Source: Alphaproteobacteria bacterium (GTDB taxonomy: Bacteria > Pseudomonadota > Alphaproteobacteria > Reyranellales > Reyranellaceae). Taken from it: a stretch of DNA of 64,000 bases. The DNA lies in NCBI GenBank assembly GCA_017308235.1, contig JAFKFL010000013.1, forward strand, positions 1 through 64,000. Direction: 5' to 3'. Positions 25,219-33,876 of the stretch are shown piece after piece. How positions within the stretch are numbered: position 1 is the first letter of the stretch; each line of letters opens with the position of its first letter. The notes under the pieces are model-generated. The model saw nothing but the letters and a program-made list of their open reading frames with translations. It searched no databases and was not told where the DNA came from. Both the position numbers and the translations under genes were made by a program.

Positions 25219-25550
25219 TGGCGACGCGAAAGAGCAACCCGTTTGCCGACAAGGTCAAGCGGCTTCCGCATCGGGCCTACATCCGGCGCGAGGGGCCGTG
25301 GCATCCGAAGGATCACGCTGAGGTGGAAGCGATGGCGAAGCGGATCGCCGATGGAGCCGAATATCTACAATGGTCAGGGTCACGCGGCGCTGAGCTCGGC
25401 TGCAGCATCATCGGCTTCGACACGATCTACAAGGCCGCCGCGATGCAGGCATGGATCGATGCCGAGAAGATCGCGGCCCGTCCGATACCGGAATCACCAC
25501 CCGACTACCCTCAACTCAAGGTCGGCAACTACAACAGGAGCGAGTCATGA
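25218..25550 (+). CDS. Hypothetical protein of the element
   Basis: 110 residues, basic N-terminus (ATRKSNPFADKVKRLPHRAYIRR), then WHPKDHAEVEAMAKRIADGAEYLQWSG and a short helical end. The start overlaps the upstream stop by one base and the stop overlaps the downstream ATG by four, so it is part of a coupled operon. No recognised family, no signal peptide, no membrane segment. Confidence 0.6.
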   Translation: MATRKSNPFADKVKRLPHRAYIRREGPWHPKDHAEVEAMAKRIADGAEYLQWSGSRGAELGCSIIGFDTIYKAAAMQAWIDAEKIAARPIPESPPDYPQLKVGNYNRSES

Positions 25551-26077
25551 ATCATCAATTGGTATCGCTGTCGAGCGGCGAGACGCCTGAGTGGCTGAAG
25601 AGCGCGTTGCGGCCGCTCGATGAATTTCCGGTTGGCGTCAACGAAGGCGACTTCCCGCCGCTTTCCATGGAAGAGTTTCGCCATGCCTACGCGACCTTTG
25701 ATGCCGTTCTGTCGGGACGCCGCGAGGCGCCATATTTGGATCTGATTCAGGATTCCAAGACGGGTGATGCGGTGCGGCTGGAGGATACGCTGTTCAATCG
25801 AGCATGGATCGCCGCAGGGATGGAGTTCACCGATGAGGCGAAGCGTGTCTCCTTCTACTGGCGCGTGGAGCAAGTGATAGGGCTTGCCGTCGCCCCGGAG
25901 TATGCCGCCTATCGCAATCGACAGGCGGGCTCGATGCACATTGCCCTGGTATCGGCTATCGCCCGCGTGCCGGGCAGCTACCGGACGCCCCCGGCTGACC
26001 TTCGCGCCGCGCTCGATAAGTTGTTTCGGCGCAACCTCGCTATCATGACTCCGGGAGATGCGGGGCAGACGCACTGA
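25547..26077 (+). CDS. Hypothetical protein of the element
   Basis: 176 residues, predominantly helical and soluble. It contains EDTLFNRAWIAAGMEFTDEAKRVSFYWRVEQVIGLAVAPEY, with no motif I recognise. The ATGA overlap with the upstream gene and the 16-base gap to the SRAP gene place it in the same transcript. Confidence 0.6.
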   Translation: MNHQLVSLSSGETPEWLKSALRPLDEFPVGVNEGDFPPLSMEEFRHAYATFDAVLSGRREAPYLDLIQDSKTGDAVRLEDTLFNRAWIAAGMEFTDEAKRVSFYWRVEQVIGLAVAPEYAAYRNRQAGSMHIALVSAIARVPGSYRTPPADLRAALDKLFRRNLAIMTPGDAGQTH

Positions 26078-26093
26078 CGCTAGGCTAAGCTGG

Positions 26094-26723
26094 ATGTGCA
26101 ATCTCTACCGCCTGCGGCTCGCGGCTTGGGAAGTTCGCAACCTGATGGAGCATCGAAAGCTCATCGGGACGAACTTCCCACCGACCGAAGTCTTTCCCGA
26201 CGGAACGGCATCGGTGATCGTTTCGCTGCCGGACGGCAACCGCGTCGTCCGCGAGATGCGATGGGGCTTCCCGGAGTTTCCCGGTGAGCGCGGCGTGCGA
26301 ACCAACGTCCGCCATCCGAAGTCGGAGCCGTGGCGCGGCAAGTTTGAGGTCGCGTCGCGCTGCGTCGTGCCGGTCGATGCCTTCTGCGAATATCAAGATG
26401 GCCCGTCACCGAAGGCGAAGCGCTGGTTTGCGCGGCCCGATGGCGCGCCGTTTTTCTTTGCCGGGACTTGGACGACATGGGAAGGATCGCGCGGCCCGAA
26501 GAAAGCCCCTGTGGTCGGCACGCACGAGCTATTCACGATCCTGACGACCGCTCCAAATAAGATCGTCAAGCCGGTGCATGGCAAGGCGATGCCGGTCGTT
26601 CTGATGTCGCCGGAAGATGTCGAGACCTGGCTGACGGCCGCGACGAACGAGGCACTTAACCTACAGCGCCCCGCGCCCGATGATGCGCTCGTGATCCTGC
26701 CCGATGAGGTGAAGGCCGCCTAG
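26094..26723 (+). CDS. SOS-response-associated peptidase (SRAP, YedK/HMCES-like)
   Basis: 209 residues. All key SRAP residues are present: Cys2 exposed after Met removal (MCNLYR), Asn in RTNVRH, Glu in AFCEYQ and His in VHGKAMPVVL, plus the MRWGFP signature. The family forms a covalent thiazolidine link with abasic sites in single-stranded DNA and shields them from breakage. On an element that replicates through its own primase/helicase, it may protect single-stranded intermediates. It is the last gene of the plus-strand operon, followed by 282 bases without a convincing gene. Confidence 0.92.
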   Translation: MCNLYRLRLAAWEVRNLMEHRKLIGTNFPPTEVFPDGTASVIVSLPDGNRVVREMRWGFPEFPGERGVRTNVRHPKSEPWRGKFEVASRCVVPVDAFCEYQDGPSPKAKRWFARPDGAPFFFAGTWTTWEGSRGPKKAPVVGTHELFTILTTAPNKIVKPVHGKAMPVVLMSPEDVETWLTAATNEALNLQRPAPDDALVILPDEVKAA

Positions 26724-27005
26724 GCGGCGCAATCCACACGATTCTCTCCACATATGGGCGAATAAACAAATGATTCAATTGTAGTTGGTTGTGTCGCGCT
26801 CGATTCCACTATTAATAGATGACCTCAACACGGCCCGTTCTCCTTTCGGACCGCCATGAGGTTAATATGTTCAACTTCTCCCCAACCGTCGTGATAACCA
26901 CCGATTCAATCGTCGTGGTGCTGATTCTGCTGCGCGCTTTCCACGTCCTATAATGAAGCTTGCCGCTGTTTGTGATACGGTTGTGTCACTTATGGTAGGA
27001 GCAAC

Positions 27006-27557
27006 TTGAGTTCATCAGACGACGTCATGAGCGGCCTGTTTGGGCTTGCGGTGATAGCCGCCATCGCAGGGGCAATCGCCAGCTACTCTGGATTGTTCGG
27101 TCCGACGGGAGCCGATTACTTCAGGGCTTGCTGGGAAAAGAAGGCTGCTCAGATCAAGGCAGGATTTGGCGGCGACGCTCGACCATCGACGCCAGAGCAA
27201 GCCATTGCATGGGCACGCTGCGCGCCGGAATCAGCGAGAGCCATCTTCAGTGAAGGCATCATCCTTGCTGGTCAGGAAAACGATAACATCGGCAACAGCT
27301 TACGACAGGCCTGCCCGAGCGGCTTCTCGGATATTCCTATGGGCGGCGCTTATATGCTTACTGTTAAGCTAGTAGAAGATGCTGGCGGGCCGACGTTCCT
27401 AGACCGCATCCTTCCCGCTCATTTCATGATTGCACGTGTTTGGTCTGACAGATGGCCGAATTGCTCGAAGGTTCGCGAGCAAACCGGTTATCCGAAGATC
27501 GTTGAAACAAGTCCTGGCAACTTCGATTGGGCATGGAAGTGTCCGCGCTGTAAGTGA
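27006..27557 (+). CDS. Membrane-anchored hypothetical protein
   Basis: 183 residues from a TTG at 27006 preceded by taggag with good spacing; the first in-frame ATG lies at 27027. One N-terminal hydrophobic helix (GLFGLAVIAAIAGAIASYSGLFG) is followed by a soluble domain with six Cys, including CWEKK, RCAPES, QACPSG, NCSKV and KCPRC. Such spacing suggests disulfides in the periplasm. No family is recognised. Confidence 0.55.
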   Translation: MSSSDDVMSGLFGLAVIAAIAGAIASYSGLFGPTGADYFRACWEKKAAQIKAGFGGDARPSTPEQAIAWARCAPESARAIFSEGIILAGQENDNIGNSLRQACPSGFSDIPMGGAYMLTVKLVEDAGGPTFLDRILPAHFMIARVWSDRWPNCSKVREQTGYPKIVETSPGNFDWAWKCPRCK

Positions 27558-27644
27558 TCGCTCCGCAATGGCCGATCAACAACATTTACAGGGCCCGGCC
27601 ATTGCCGGAAGCGCGCCCTGACTCCTCAACTCAAGTGCGGGTGA

Positions 27645-28004
27645 TCATGGAATTTTCAGGTACCAAGGCTCACCGATGACGAGGCTCGCCAGTGCACCAG
27701 TAATATCGACCGCATAGCCCCATTCATCGATAAACGCCTTGCGGTACCTGCTCTGTGCATCGCTCCACTTCTTGGACGTGGCCCACATATCGTCGTCGAT
27801 TGCGCCCCAGCAGTTTTCCTTCTCGTCGTTGCAGTGAATGAAGCGTTGCCGAGCAGCAGCCGCCGTTGTGTGCGTCAACTTCGTTTCGAATCGAGCCTTC
27901 GAAACTTCATCGTTGTCGAACCAGCCGCGATAGGCCGCTGTCGAGAACAGGACGAATGCGACCAGCAAGAACCCGATTATCGGCCCAATCTCATCGCGGT
28001 TCAT
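27645..28004 (-). CDS. Membrane-anchored hypothetical protein
   Basis: 119 residues with one N-terminal transmembrane helix (IIGFLLVAFVLFSTAAY) and a soluble, charged domain with two Cys (FIHCNDEKENCWG). The gene overlaps the nuclease gene upstream by 14 bases. It closes a four-gene minus-strand operon of secreted and membrane proteins in the element. No function is assigned. Confidence 0.55.
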   Translation of the reverse strand: MNRDEIGPIIGFLLVAFVLFSTAAYRGWFDNDEVSKARFETKLTHTTAAAARQRFIHCNDEKENCWGAIDDDMWATSKKWSDAQSRYRKAFIDEWGYAVDITGALASLVIGEPWYLKIP

Positions 28005-28476
28005 TGGTCGTCCTTTGCACTCGCCATTCCCAAGGCGGGATGCAGTTGTGCACGTGGACGCCTAGCCCTGCCGCCTCCCTCTCCTGAGCGACGAAGGCCG
28101 TCGAGTATTTGACGTACGCCCAAGCCATTCCCCGCCGCACCATCTCTTCGGATACATCTGTGTCGCCCGCCCAGCAGCGCGAGACGGGTCGATTCCAGCG
28201 ACTATCCCAATCGACCTCGTCACAGGACACGCGACGGCCGCCGATGATCTTTATCAGCGCATCGCGCGCGATCCTACCCGCTGGCCAAGCGCCGTCGTCG
28301 CAAGTCTGGCGTAGCTCCGGGGCGTCGATGCCGTACAGCCGTACCCGGTCATGCGGCCCGAACTTCAATGTGTCGCCATCGGTCACGAACGGATGCAGCG
28401 GATCGTAGGACCGCTGCGCCTGCGCGCTCGCGGCAAGGAGGATGATAGCCGCTGCAACAGCGCTAGCGCGTCTCAC
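27991..28476 (-). CDS. Secreted thermonuclease (staphylococcal-nuclease-like)
   Basis: 161 residues with a signal peptide (RRASAVAAAIILLAASAQAQ). The SNase fold shows TDGDTLKF, VRLYGIDAPELRQTC (catalytic Arg and following acid) and WAYVKYS near the end. The expected second Arg region (EMVRRGMAWAYVKY) is present. It is a Ca-dependent, non-specific nuclease family and probably acts in the periplasm or outside the cell. Four extra Cys may form disulfides. It overlaps both neighbouring genes. Confidence 0.85.
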   Translation of the reverse strand: MRRASAVAAAIILLAASAQAQRSYDPLHPFVTDGDTLKFGPHDRVRLYGIDAPELRQTCDDGAWPAGRIARDALIKIIGGRRVSCDEVDWDSRWNRPVSRCWAGDTDVSEEMVRRGMAWAYVKYSTAFVAQEREAAGLGVHVHNCIPPWEWRVQRTTNEPR

Positions 28477-28690
28477 ACTGGACCTCTGCGCCCATCTTCC
28501 AGCATGTGGTTACTTTCGGTGGCTGCCAATTCGGCGGTAGCGGATAGCCTTTGCTACCTTTCTGCACGGGTGGCGCGGGTGGCTGGGTCGTCTCGCATTG
28601 TATCTCGGCTCCCAGCCGCCAGCATCTTGTGTCCGCCGCTGCTGTAGTCGCGCAACTCACGAGAGCGAGGAATACGACAAGCGGCTTCAT
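28463..28690 (-). CDS. Small secreted protein with a duplicated Cys motif
   Basis: 75 residues: a signal peptide (KPLVVFLALVSCATTAAAD), then two copies of CWRLGAEIQCET / CWKMGAEVQCET separated by a proline-rich linker with PPAPPVQKG and PPNWQPPK. Each copy has two Cys that could form a small disulfide loop. The ATG overlaps the upstream stop (ATGA), and the 3' end overlaps the nuclease gene by 14 bases. The function is unknown. Confidence 0.6.
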   Translation of the reverse strand: MKPLVVFLALVSCATTAAADTRCWRLGAEIQCETTQPPAPPVQKGSKGYPLPPNWQPPKVTTCWKMGAEVQCETR

Positions 28691-28881
28691 AGTCCGGTAC
28701 TTCCCGACGCATCAACGGCAATGAAGCAAACATATCGTTGCATTAGCTGGCCGCAACGAACGCCGCCGTTGCCGACAGTCGCGAACATGAACACGAGCGC
28801 GGCGACAATCAGCCAACCTATCAGGCTGATCTGGCTAACCGCTGCCGCAAAGGTGTCTGCCACAAACTCAAGTGACTTCAT
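28687..28881 (-). CDS. Small membrane protein
   Basis: 64 residues from the ATG at 28881, chosen because AAGGAGAAAG sits directly upstream; a longer in-frame version exists but lacks such a site. One transmembrane helix (ISLIGWLIVAALVFMFATV) is followed by a short tail with two Cys (VRCGQLMQRYVC). The gene overlaps the next by four bases. No family is recognised. Confidence 0.5.
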   Translation of the reverse strand: MKSLEFVADTFAAAVSQISLIGWLIVAALVFMFATVGNGGVRCGQLMQRYVCFIAVDASGSTGL

Positions 28882-28999
28882 CTTTCTCCTTTCTGCGCCA
28901 CCTAGGCGAGAAAGGTACGGTCTCTGCAACCCTGCGGCAAGCCGCTGCCCAATGGTCACGGCATGGTTACGGTGGGCAGGGCATGCAGTAGCGTCGGTC

Positions 29000-29248
29000 C
29001 TAGGCTACCCGGGGCCGTTTCCGGGCAGGCTTGCGCGGCGCTTCGGTTCCCCTGAACAAGATCCAGCGCGTCCGGTCTGCCAATTCAATGAGGGAGACAG
29101 ACCAGACGAGGGTCGGCTGCTCGACGAATTGCAGCCGCGCTGTCTCGCCGTCTCTATTTGTGATCACGTCGATGATCTTTGCGTCCCGATAGGGCACATG
29201 ATCGCCGAGGTCTTGATAGAAGGCGCGAGTGCCAATGAGCGGATGCAT
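29000..29248 (-). CDS. Small hypothetical protein
   Basis: 82 residues. The middle (AKIIDVITNRDGETARLQFVEQPTLVWSVSLIEL) predicts a small beta-barrel-like sheet and the C-terminus is basic (RKPARKRPRVA), so nucleic-acid binding is conceivable. The ATG overlaps the preceding stop by one base (TAATG), which fixes the start. Confidence 0.5.
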   Translation of the reverse strand: MHPLIGTRAFYQDLGDHVPYRDAKIIDVITNRDGETARLQFVEQPTLVWSVSLIELADRTRWILFRGTEAPRKPARKRPRVA

Positions 29249-29475
29249 TATCGCACCAACTGGCAAGAGGGGACGCTGATCGCGGCCTCGATTTCGTCCA
29301 TGACCCTTTCCGATGCGCCCGCATGACGAGAACAAAGGCTCGCCCAATGCAGTCCCTCGGTCGTGCAGATCGCGACAACAGCGTCAGGCCTCCTAATCAC
29401 CTTGCCGCAGAGTAAACATTGCTCATCGACCAGCCGCGACAACGGGATGACGTGAATTCGTGCGTTCTGTTCCAT
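29248..29475 (-). CDS. Small hypothetical protein with a possible zinc site
   Basis: 75 residues; CLLCGK and later CSRHAG give a candidate C2-CH zinc site around residues 20-52. A cggagtcg ribosome-binding site lies just before the ATG. It is coupled to the next gene by TAATG. No family is recognised. Confidence 0.5.
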   Translation of the reverse strand: MEQNARIHVIPLSRLVDEQCLLCGKVIRRPDAVVAICTTEGLHWASLCSRHAGASERVMDEIEAAISVPSCQLVR

Positions 29476-29612
29476 GATCGACTCCGGAAATATGTTGAGG
29501 CGAAAGTCCGAAGTCGAAAGGCGAAGCCGCCCCCGCCATGCCTCTAAGCGACGGGGGCGACAACCATAACGGAGGATTGGGGGACGCCCCGTTATGGAAT
29601 TATATGTCGGCA

Positions 29613-30305
29613 TCAGTCTCTCTGGTGCGCCTTGGGATCGATGCGTTTGACGTACCGTCGATTGCCGCCCATGTAGCGGGACATCCAGACGGACGGCTTG
29701 CCGTAAAATTTTGTGATTGTGTGGCCTGCGTCATCGCGCGACACGATGGCCCGCAACGTGCCTGCCGTGACCATCTTCGGCTCGCGCGCTTCCTCCTTCG
29801 CGGCGGCAAGGATTTGCGCCTCGGCGATATCAAAGGCCCCTTCATCAGCCGCAAGGACGCCCAAATCGATGTCTTTCCACTGCGAAGAATACCTCTGCAG
29901 CGGCCTCAGCGCGCGCTTGCGATAGGTCACCATACCTTCGCCGCTCAGTGGCCGTGGTGCGGTCATGCCGAAGCCATGATACGCGTCATCGATTGCCACG
30001 CGCTTCTCGGCCAGCCGGTCGAACAGGTCATCAGCCATCGACGGCAGACCGTCAGCCGCGACAGGCTTGGGTTTGCCTTCCTCTTCCTCTCGCTTGTCCT
30101 CTTCGTGCTCCTCTTCCTTCTCGTCCTTTTCAGCGTCGGCACGGCGCTTGGCGTCGTCATCCATCCGCTTCTCGAATGCGTCCATACGCGCGCCCATGGA
30201 ATCAAGCTTCGCTGTCGCGGCATCGATGCCTTTGAGCAACTTGTCCAAGGTCGAGCCTTCCTTACCGGTGTCGGCCTTCGCCTCTTTTTCCTTGTCGTCG
30301 GGCAT
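29613..30305 (-). CDS. Phage-type acidic/coiled-coil protein (scaffold-like)
   Basis: 230 residues from the ATG at 30305, which has aagga eight bases upstream; an in-frame ATG at 30320 would add five. The first about 95 residues are highly charged and helical (DKEKEAKADTGKEG.., EKDEKEEEHEEDKREEEE) and resemble scaffold or disordered regions of phage structural proteins. The C-terminal part (TAGTLRAIVSRDDAGHTITKFYGKPSVWMSRYMG) is a compact domain without a recognised family. Its place downstream of terminase fits a phage origin. Confidence 0.55.
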   Translation of the reverse strand: MPDDKEKEAKADTGKEGSTLDKLLKGIDAATAKLDSMGARMDAFEKRMDDDAKRRADAEKDEKEEEHEEDKREEEEGKPKPVAADGLPSMADDLFDRLAEKRVAIDDAYHGFGMTAPRPLSGEGMVTYRKRALRPLQRYSSQWKDIDLGVLAADEGAFDIAEAQILAAAKEEAREPKMVTAGTLRAIVSRDDAGHTITKFYGKPSVWMSRYMGGNRRYVKRIDPKAHQRD

Positions 30306-30388
30306 TGTCGTTTCCTTCATATGAGTTGGGGGTGAAATCACTATCTGTCTATGTGCCGAGGATTGTCAGAATGACTATCCCCGACACA

Positions 30389-30838
30389 TCAAGCATGACC
30401 CACAGGGTTCATGAGATCGAGCGATGAGCGGGCCCATTGCCGTTGTTCGTTGATCTTGCGGGCGAGCAGGCTGCGCACCAATGGTGTGTTGGAGCCGGTG
30501 AGCCGCACATAGCCCTTTAGGGCGCTGTCGAGGGCGATAGTGAGCTCGTGACGCTTTTTGTCGGTGTGGATACCGCCCAACACCCGGCTTTTGATCAGTC
30601 GATTTTCGATCAGCGCCACCATGCCCGCCGTCGCCGCGATCAGCTTGACGCAGGCTGGACGGGGCGGCTTTTCGAAATGAGTCAACGCCTCTTCGGTCAG
30701 CAGGTGTTGGTATTCGTCGAGCCAAGCGCCGAGTTCACGGCGCCAATCGTCTAGCGCCGCCTGACGTTTGGCCTGCGCCGCATTGCGCTTGATCTGTGCC
30801 TGCGCTTTCCTCGCCTTGAAGTCACTCCACCGGATCAT
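30389..30838 (-). CDS. Hypothetical helical protein coupled to the exonuclease gene
   Basis: 149 residues from the ATG at 30838, which overlaps the exonuclease stop by four bases (ATGA); an ATG four codons upstream is possible. The N-terminus is a basic/Ala/Gln-rich helix (RWSDFKARKAQAQIKRNAAQAKRQAALDDWR) likely to form a coiled coil or bind nucleic acid. The rest is helical. A partner for the exonuclease (for example an annealing or accessory protein) is a guess from position only. Confidence 0.55.
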   Translation of the reverse strand: MIRWSDFKARKAQAQIKRNAAQAKRQAALDDWRRELGAWLDEYQHLLTEEALTHFEKPPRPACVKLIAATAGMVALIENRLIKSRVLGGIHTDKKRHELTIALDSALKGYVRLTGSNTPLVRSLLARKINEQRQWARSSLDLMNPVGHA

Positions 30839-31584
30839 GCTGTTCCCCATCCTTTGCTGCCGTATGCTGTCGCGCGTGCGCTGGTCATTGCCGCAGCCGT
30901 CACGATGCGATGGCCGTCGAGCATCACGAGCGGTTTCTCAGTTGGAGGAAAAGCACCAACTGCAGCCTGCGGCTGGAGCAGGTCGCGCAGCGCATCGACC
31001 GGATATGGCGGCGGCAAGGCCACCCCTGCATCGATCTGTTCCCACCATGTGCGGACAGCGCTGAGCAAGATCGACTTCGCCGCGTCCATCGCCGCGAGAT
31101 GGAAGACATGAAGCGGTAGGGCGTCGAACACCCTGACCATGACGGCCAAGGTGCCACTGGAGAAGCCGCCGCAGACCATTTGGGTGAAAAGCTGAATGAA
31201 GTAGGCCAAAGGCGGTTGACCATGCCATGCGCGCCACTCGTCGGGAGAGACGGACTTGCATTCCATCACCGCGTTGCGATTGTTGATGTAGTAATCTGGG
31301 ATTGCGCCAAGCCTATGTGTGGGCAGCCTGAGGTAATCGCGGGCGCGCTCAATCACCCAGGTCGGGTGTTTCTCGCCGACAGCTTGCGCGATGGCTGGTT
31401 CTAAAAGACGGCCCGCGCGCATCGCGGACGATGACAATGCGCGCGGGCCGCCACCGCTGCGCAGTGCACCCGCCAAGGCTGCGCGCGTAACGAAGGGATG
31501 ACAATCAAACAAAGCCGCGACACGTGACGCTGTGATGTCGCGATATTTGGGCTTGTCGAGTTGGGAGAGCACAGAGCGCTTCAT
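30835..31584 (-). CDS. YqaJ/lambda-exonuclease-like PD-(D/E)XK nuclease
   Basis: 249 residues. The conserved core appears as GRLLEPAIAQAV (Glu helix), GAIPDYYINN (metal Asp) and VMECKSVS (ExK), with a following FIQLFTQMVCGG helix. This is the D-x(n)-ExK layout of YqaJ-type recombination exonucleases, which resect double-stranded DNA for annealing-type recombination. The ATG overlaps the terminase stop (ATGA). The usual single-strand annealing partner is not recognised. Confidence 0.75.
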   Translation of the reverse strand: MKRSVLSQLDKPKYRDITASRVAALFDCHPFVTRAALAGALRSGGGPRALSSSAMRAGRLLEPAIAQAVGEKHPTWVIERARDYLRLPTHRLGAIPDYYINNRNAVMECKSVSPDEWRAWHGQPPLAYFIQLFTQMVCGGFSSGTLAVMVRVFDALPLHVFHLAAMDAAKSILLSAVRTWWEQIDAGVALPPPYPVDALRDLLQPQAAVGAFPPTEKPLVMLDGHRIVTAAAMTSARATAYGSKGWGTA

Positions 31585-33482
31585 GCGGCCCTCGACAATG
31601 CGTCTGTGGGGAGGAGAATGCAGGCGACACCGAGAAGAAATGCGTCGCTGGCGGCGCTGGGCTCCGCGAAGTTGACGGGAAGCGGTCGGCTCTGCGCCTT
31701 CTCAAAGGCCCTCGGTGTCAACTTCAATGAGCCCTTGCCGAGTTCAGCCGCGACCCCAAGCGCGAGTTGATCGCGATGGGTGAGAGCGTCGTCCATCGCG
31801 GCGCTGGAGAGACCGGCTGCGGCGCAATGATGAACAAGCGGGCTGATTGTGAAACAACCCGCGTTGTAGGCGCGCATGTCGGTGGCGAGGGTCGCCAGTT
31901 GGTCGCGCAACGTGATGAAGTTGGGCGGCTGGTTGACTTCGAAGTCGAGCAACAACAACGGCGGGATGTCGGGATAGTTGTGCGCGTTATAGCCCCAAAG
32001 GCAAAAGGCCATACCCGAGGCATCGACCGACGCGCTGGCCGCGATTGCCGCGATGCGCTCCGGCATTGGACAGGGAGCGTTGATGACGAGCAGATCGGAG
32101 CGCCGGAAAAGCTGTGGGGCGGCTTCCGCTGCCGCATTGACTAATGCGATGGACGCCGCGTTGGCCAAGTCATCGTGCATCCCGGGCGGATGGGTAATCG
32201 AATCACGGCCCAGCCGCGTGCTGCGGCGCTCTAGGTTCGTGTACTGGTGAATGAGCCGCCTGTTGTCGAGCAGGTGGACACGGCCCGCCGTGAATAAGGG
32301 GAGCGTGTCGAGATAGTATTTGGAACGGTCGCGGTCGGCGCGTGTGTATGTGACGCCTTCCTTGGCGAACGCCTCGACAACCCACTCTGCGCCGAAGTTA
32401 TCGCCTGTGCATTCGGTCAAGCCGTACTGCTTGAGCAGCGCCGCGACCTCTGCGACAACCTCACTCGGGTTGAACGGTGGACGACGCTCATAGAGCGCAT
32501 CGAGGATGATGGAAGAGCCTTCGGCGTGGGAGATGGCCGCAACGAATGAGTCACCCCGGCCTCCCGACACATCGACGCCTGCGAAATAGCGATGGATTGT
32601 GGGAGGGCGGCTCGCGATGCCGGGCGAGACTGAGGCCGCGACAAGCTCTTTGTCGAGGAAGTCGGAAAGATCGCTGCGCCAAATGCTGTTGTATTCGGCA
32701 TTGAAGAGCTCAGGGTCGCGCGCGATATCCTTCTCGATGCGCTCTCGGTCCGCCGATGGATTAAGGTCTAGCGTCGTCGCGTACACGACCAGCGTTTCCG
32801 GATCGTCGCGCCCGAACGCCTCCTGATAAATGTCGTACAACAAGCCGCTGCGCTTGTGGGCGCTGCTGATGAGGATCAACATCGACCCTGCGACGCGAGC
32901 GAGGCCGGGCGCCACTGCAGCCAACATTTCGGTGTCGGGGTTCGCTGATGCTTCGTCTCGCCAAAATGCAATCTCGTCAAAAATCGCACAGAGGATCGAC
33001 CTGCCGCGTGTGGAGCGGAACGAGTTGGCGTGCGTCTCGATCACCACGTTGTTGCTCAGGGCGATGAAGTCGCTGCCTGCGTTGACGATCATTGCCGCGA
33101 GCGCCGGGACGCTTTCGAGCAGGCCCTTGATGTAGCTGAATGCAATGGCCGCCTGCTGACGGTCGATGGCGAGGAGCATAACGCTAGCGACCTCGCCCGG
33201 TCGCAGCTTGCCGCGTGGATCGAACGTGACTGCGGTGTGCACAGCGAGCAGCGATGCCGCGCTGTCCTTACCTGCGCCGCGACCTGCGACGATTGCCAGT
33301 CGGGAGACACGGTGTCCAGGCGGGTCGCGTCCCGTGACCTTGCGGAAGGCCACGAGTTCACTGTCTTCCAACGGCTCGCCAAAGGCTGCGCGCATGATGG
33401 AGCGCCACAACGCCCAACTGTCGCCGTTGAAGAAGGGCCGATAAAGCCGGTCGCTGCTGAGCGCGTCACCGAGCTTGATCAT
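31581..33482 (-). CDS. Phage terminase large subunit (TerL) with C-terminal extension
   Basis: 633 residues. The ATPase domain has Walker A AGRGAGKDS (K72) and Walker B CAIFDEIAF (D169, E170), with a motif III-like ILISSAHK. The RNase H-like nuclease domain has D304 (GVDVSGGRGDS), D361 (TGDNFG) and D437/D438 (MHDDLANAA). All motor and nuclease residues are therefore intact, so the protein should translocate and cut DNA. About 180 residues after the nuclease form an extra domain not typical of TerL. No portal or capsid gene follows. It overlaps its neighbours on both sides. Confidence 0.9.
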   Translation of the reverse strand: MIKLGDALSSDRLYRPFFNGDSWALWRSIMRAAFGEPLEDSELVAFRKVTGRDPPGHRVSRLAIVAGRGAGKDSAASLLAVHTAVTFDPRGKLRPGEVASVMLLAIDRQQAAIAFSYIKGLLESVPALAAMIVNAGSDFIALSNNVVIETHANSFRSTRGRSILCAIFDEIAFWRDEASANPDTEMLAAVAPGLARVAGSMLILISSAHKRSGLLYDIYQEAFGRDDPETLVVYATTLDLNPSADRERIEKDIARDPELFNAEYNSIWRSDLSDFLDKELVAASVSPGIASRPPTIHRYFAGVDVSGGRGDSFVAAISHAEGSSIILDALYERRPPFNPSEVVAEVAALLKQYGLTECTGDNFGAEWVVEAFAKEGVTYTRADRDRSKYYLDTLPLFTAGRVHLLDNRRLIHQYTNLERRSTRLGRDSITHPPGMHDDLANAASIALVNAAAEAAPQLFRRSDLLVINAPCPMPERIAAIAASASVDASGMAFCLWGYNAHNYPDIPPLLLLDFEVNQPPNFITLRDQLATLATDMRAYNAGCFTISPLVHHCAAAGLSSAAMDDALTHRDQLALGVAAELGKGSLKLTPRAFEKAQSRPLPVNFAEPSAASDAFLLGVACILLPTDALSRAA

Positions 33483-33876
33483 TGTCGCTCACGCGCTTGT
33501 CGGCCTCGATATCGCGGGCGAGGTCGGCCAGTGAAAACCCCTTCGCTTCCGGTGCGGGCTTCTCGATGCCGATCTCACGCAAGCCCAGCCGCACTGCCGC
33601 GCGCAATGCTGATGCGACCCGATAGGCGTGATCACTGGCGTCGCCGCTGGTGATGCGTTCGTCGAGTTGCGCGAGCCTCAGCATGTCTGTGGCGACTTGT
33701 TGAATCAGCAACAGTTGCGGAGTGCTCAGGGCATCGAGGCCGCCGCAATGCTCGACTAGGCGGCGCTCCGTGTCATGCAGATAGCGCCCTTCGCGGGTCC
33801 GACCGTTGACCCGCATGAGCCGCGAACGCGCACTGCGCGGTCCGATCTTGTCTGGTCTCACGGCCTTTGCTGCCAC
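33466..33876 (-). CDS. Terminase small-subunit-like protein
   Basis: 136 residues from a GTG at 33876 (reading V/MAAKAVRPDKIGPRSARSRLMRVNGRTREGRYL); the first ATG in frame is at 33816. The basic, arginine-rich N-terminus and helical body (ERRLVEHCGGLDALSTPQLLLIQQVATDMLRLAQLDE) are typical of small proteins encoded just before phage TerL genes. The 17-base overlap with TerL supports coupling. DNA recognition for packaging is inferred from position. Confidence 0.6.
   Translation of the reverse strand: MAAKAVRPDKIGPRSARSRLMRVNGRTREGRYLHDTERRLVEHCGGLDALSTPQLLLIQQVATDMLRLAQLDERITSGDASDHAYRVASALRAAVRLGLREIGIEKPAPEAKGFSLADLARDIEADKRVSDNDQAR

Noticed and set aside
26867..26953. 28-codon plus-strand ORF after the SRAP gene
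   Set aside because: It is hydrophobic and has an ATG, but the ribosome-binding site is weak and the length is within chance; the 26724-27005 gap otherwise shows nothing.
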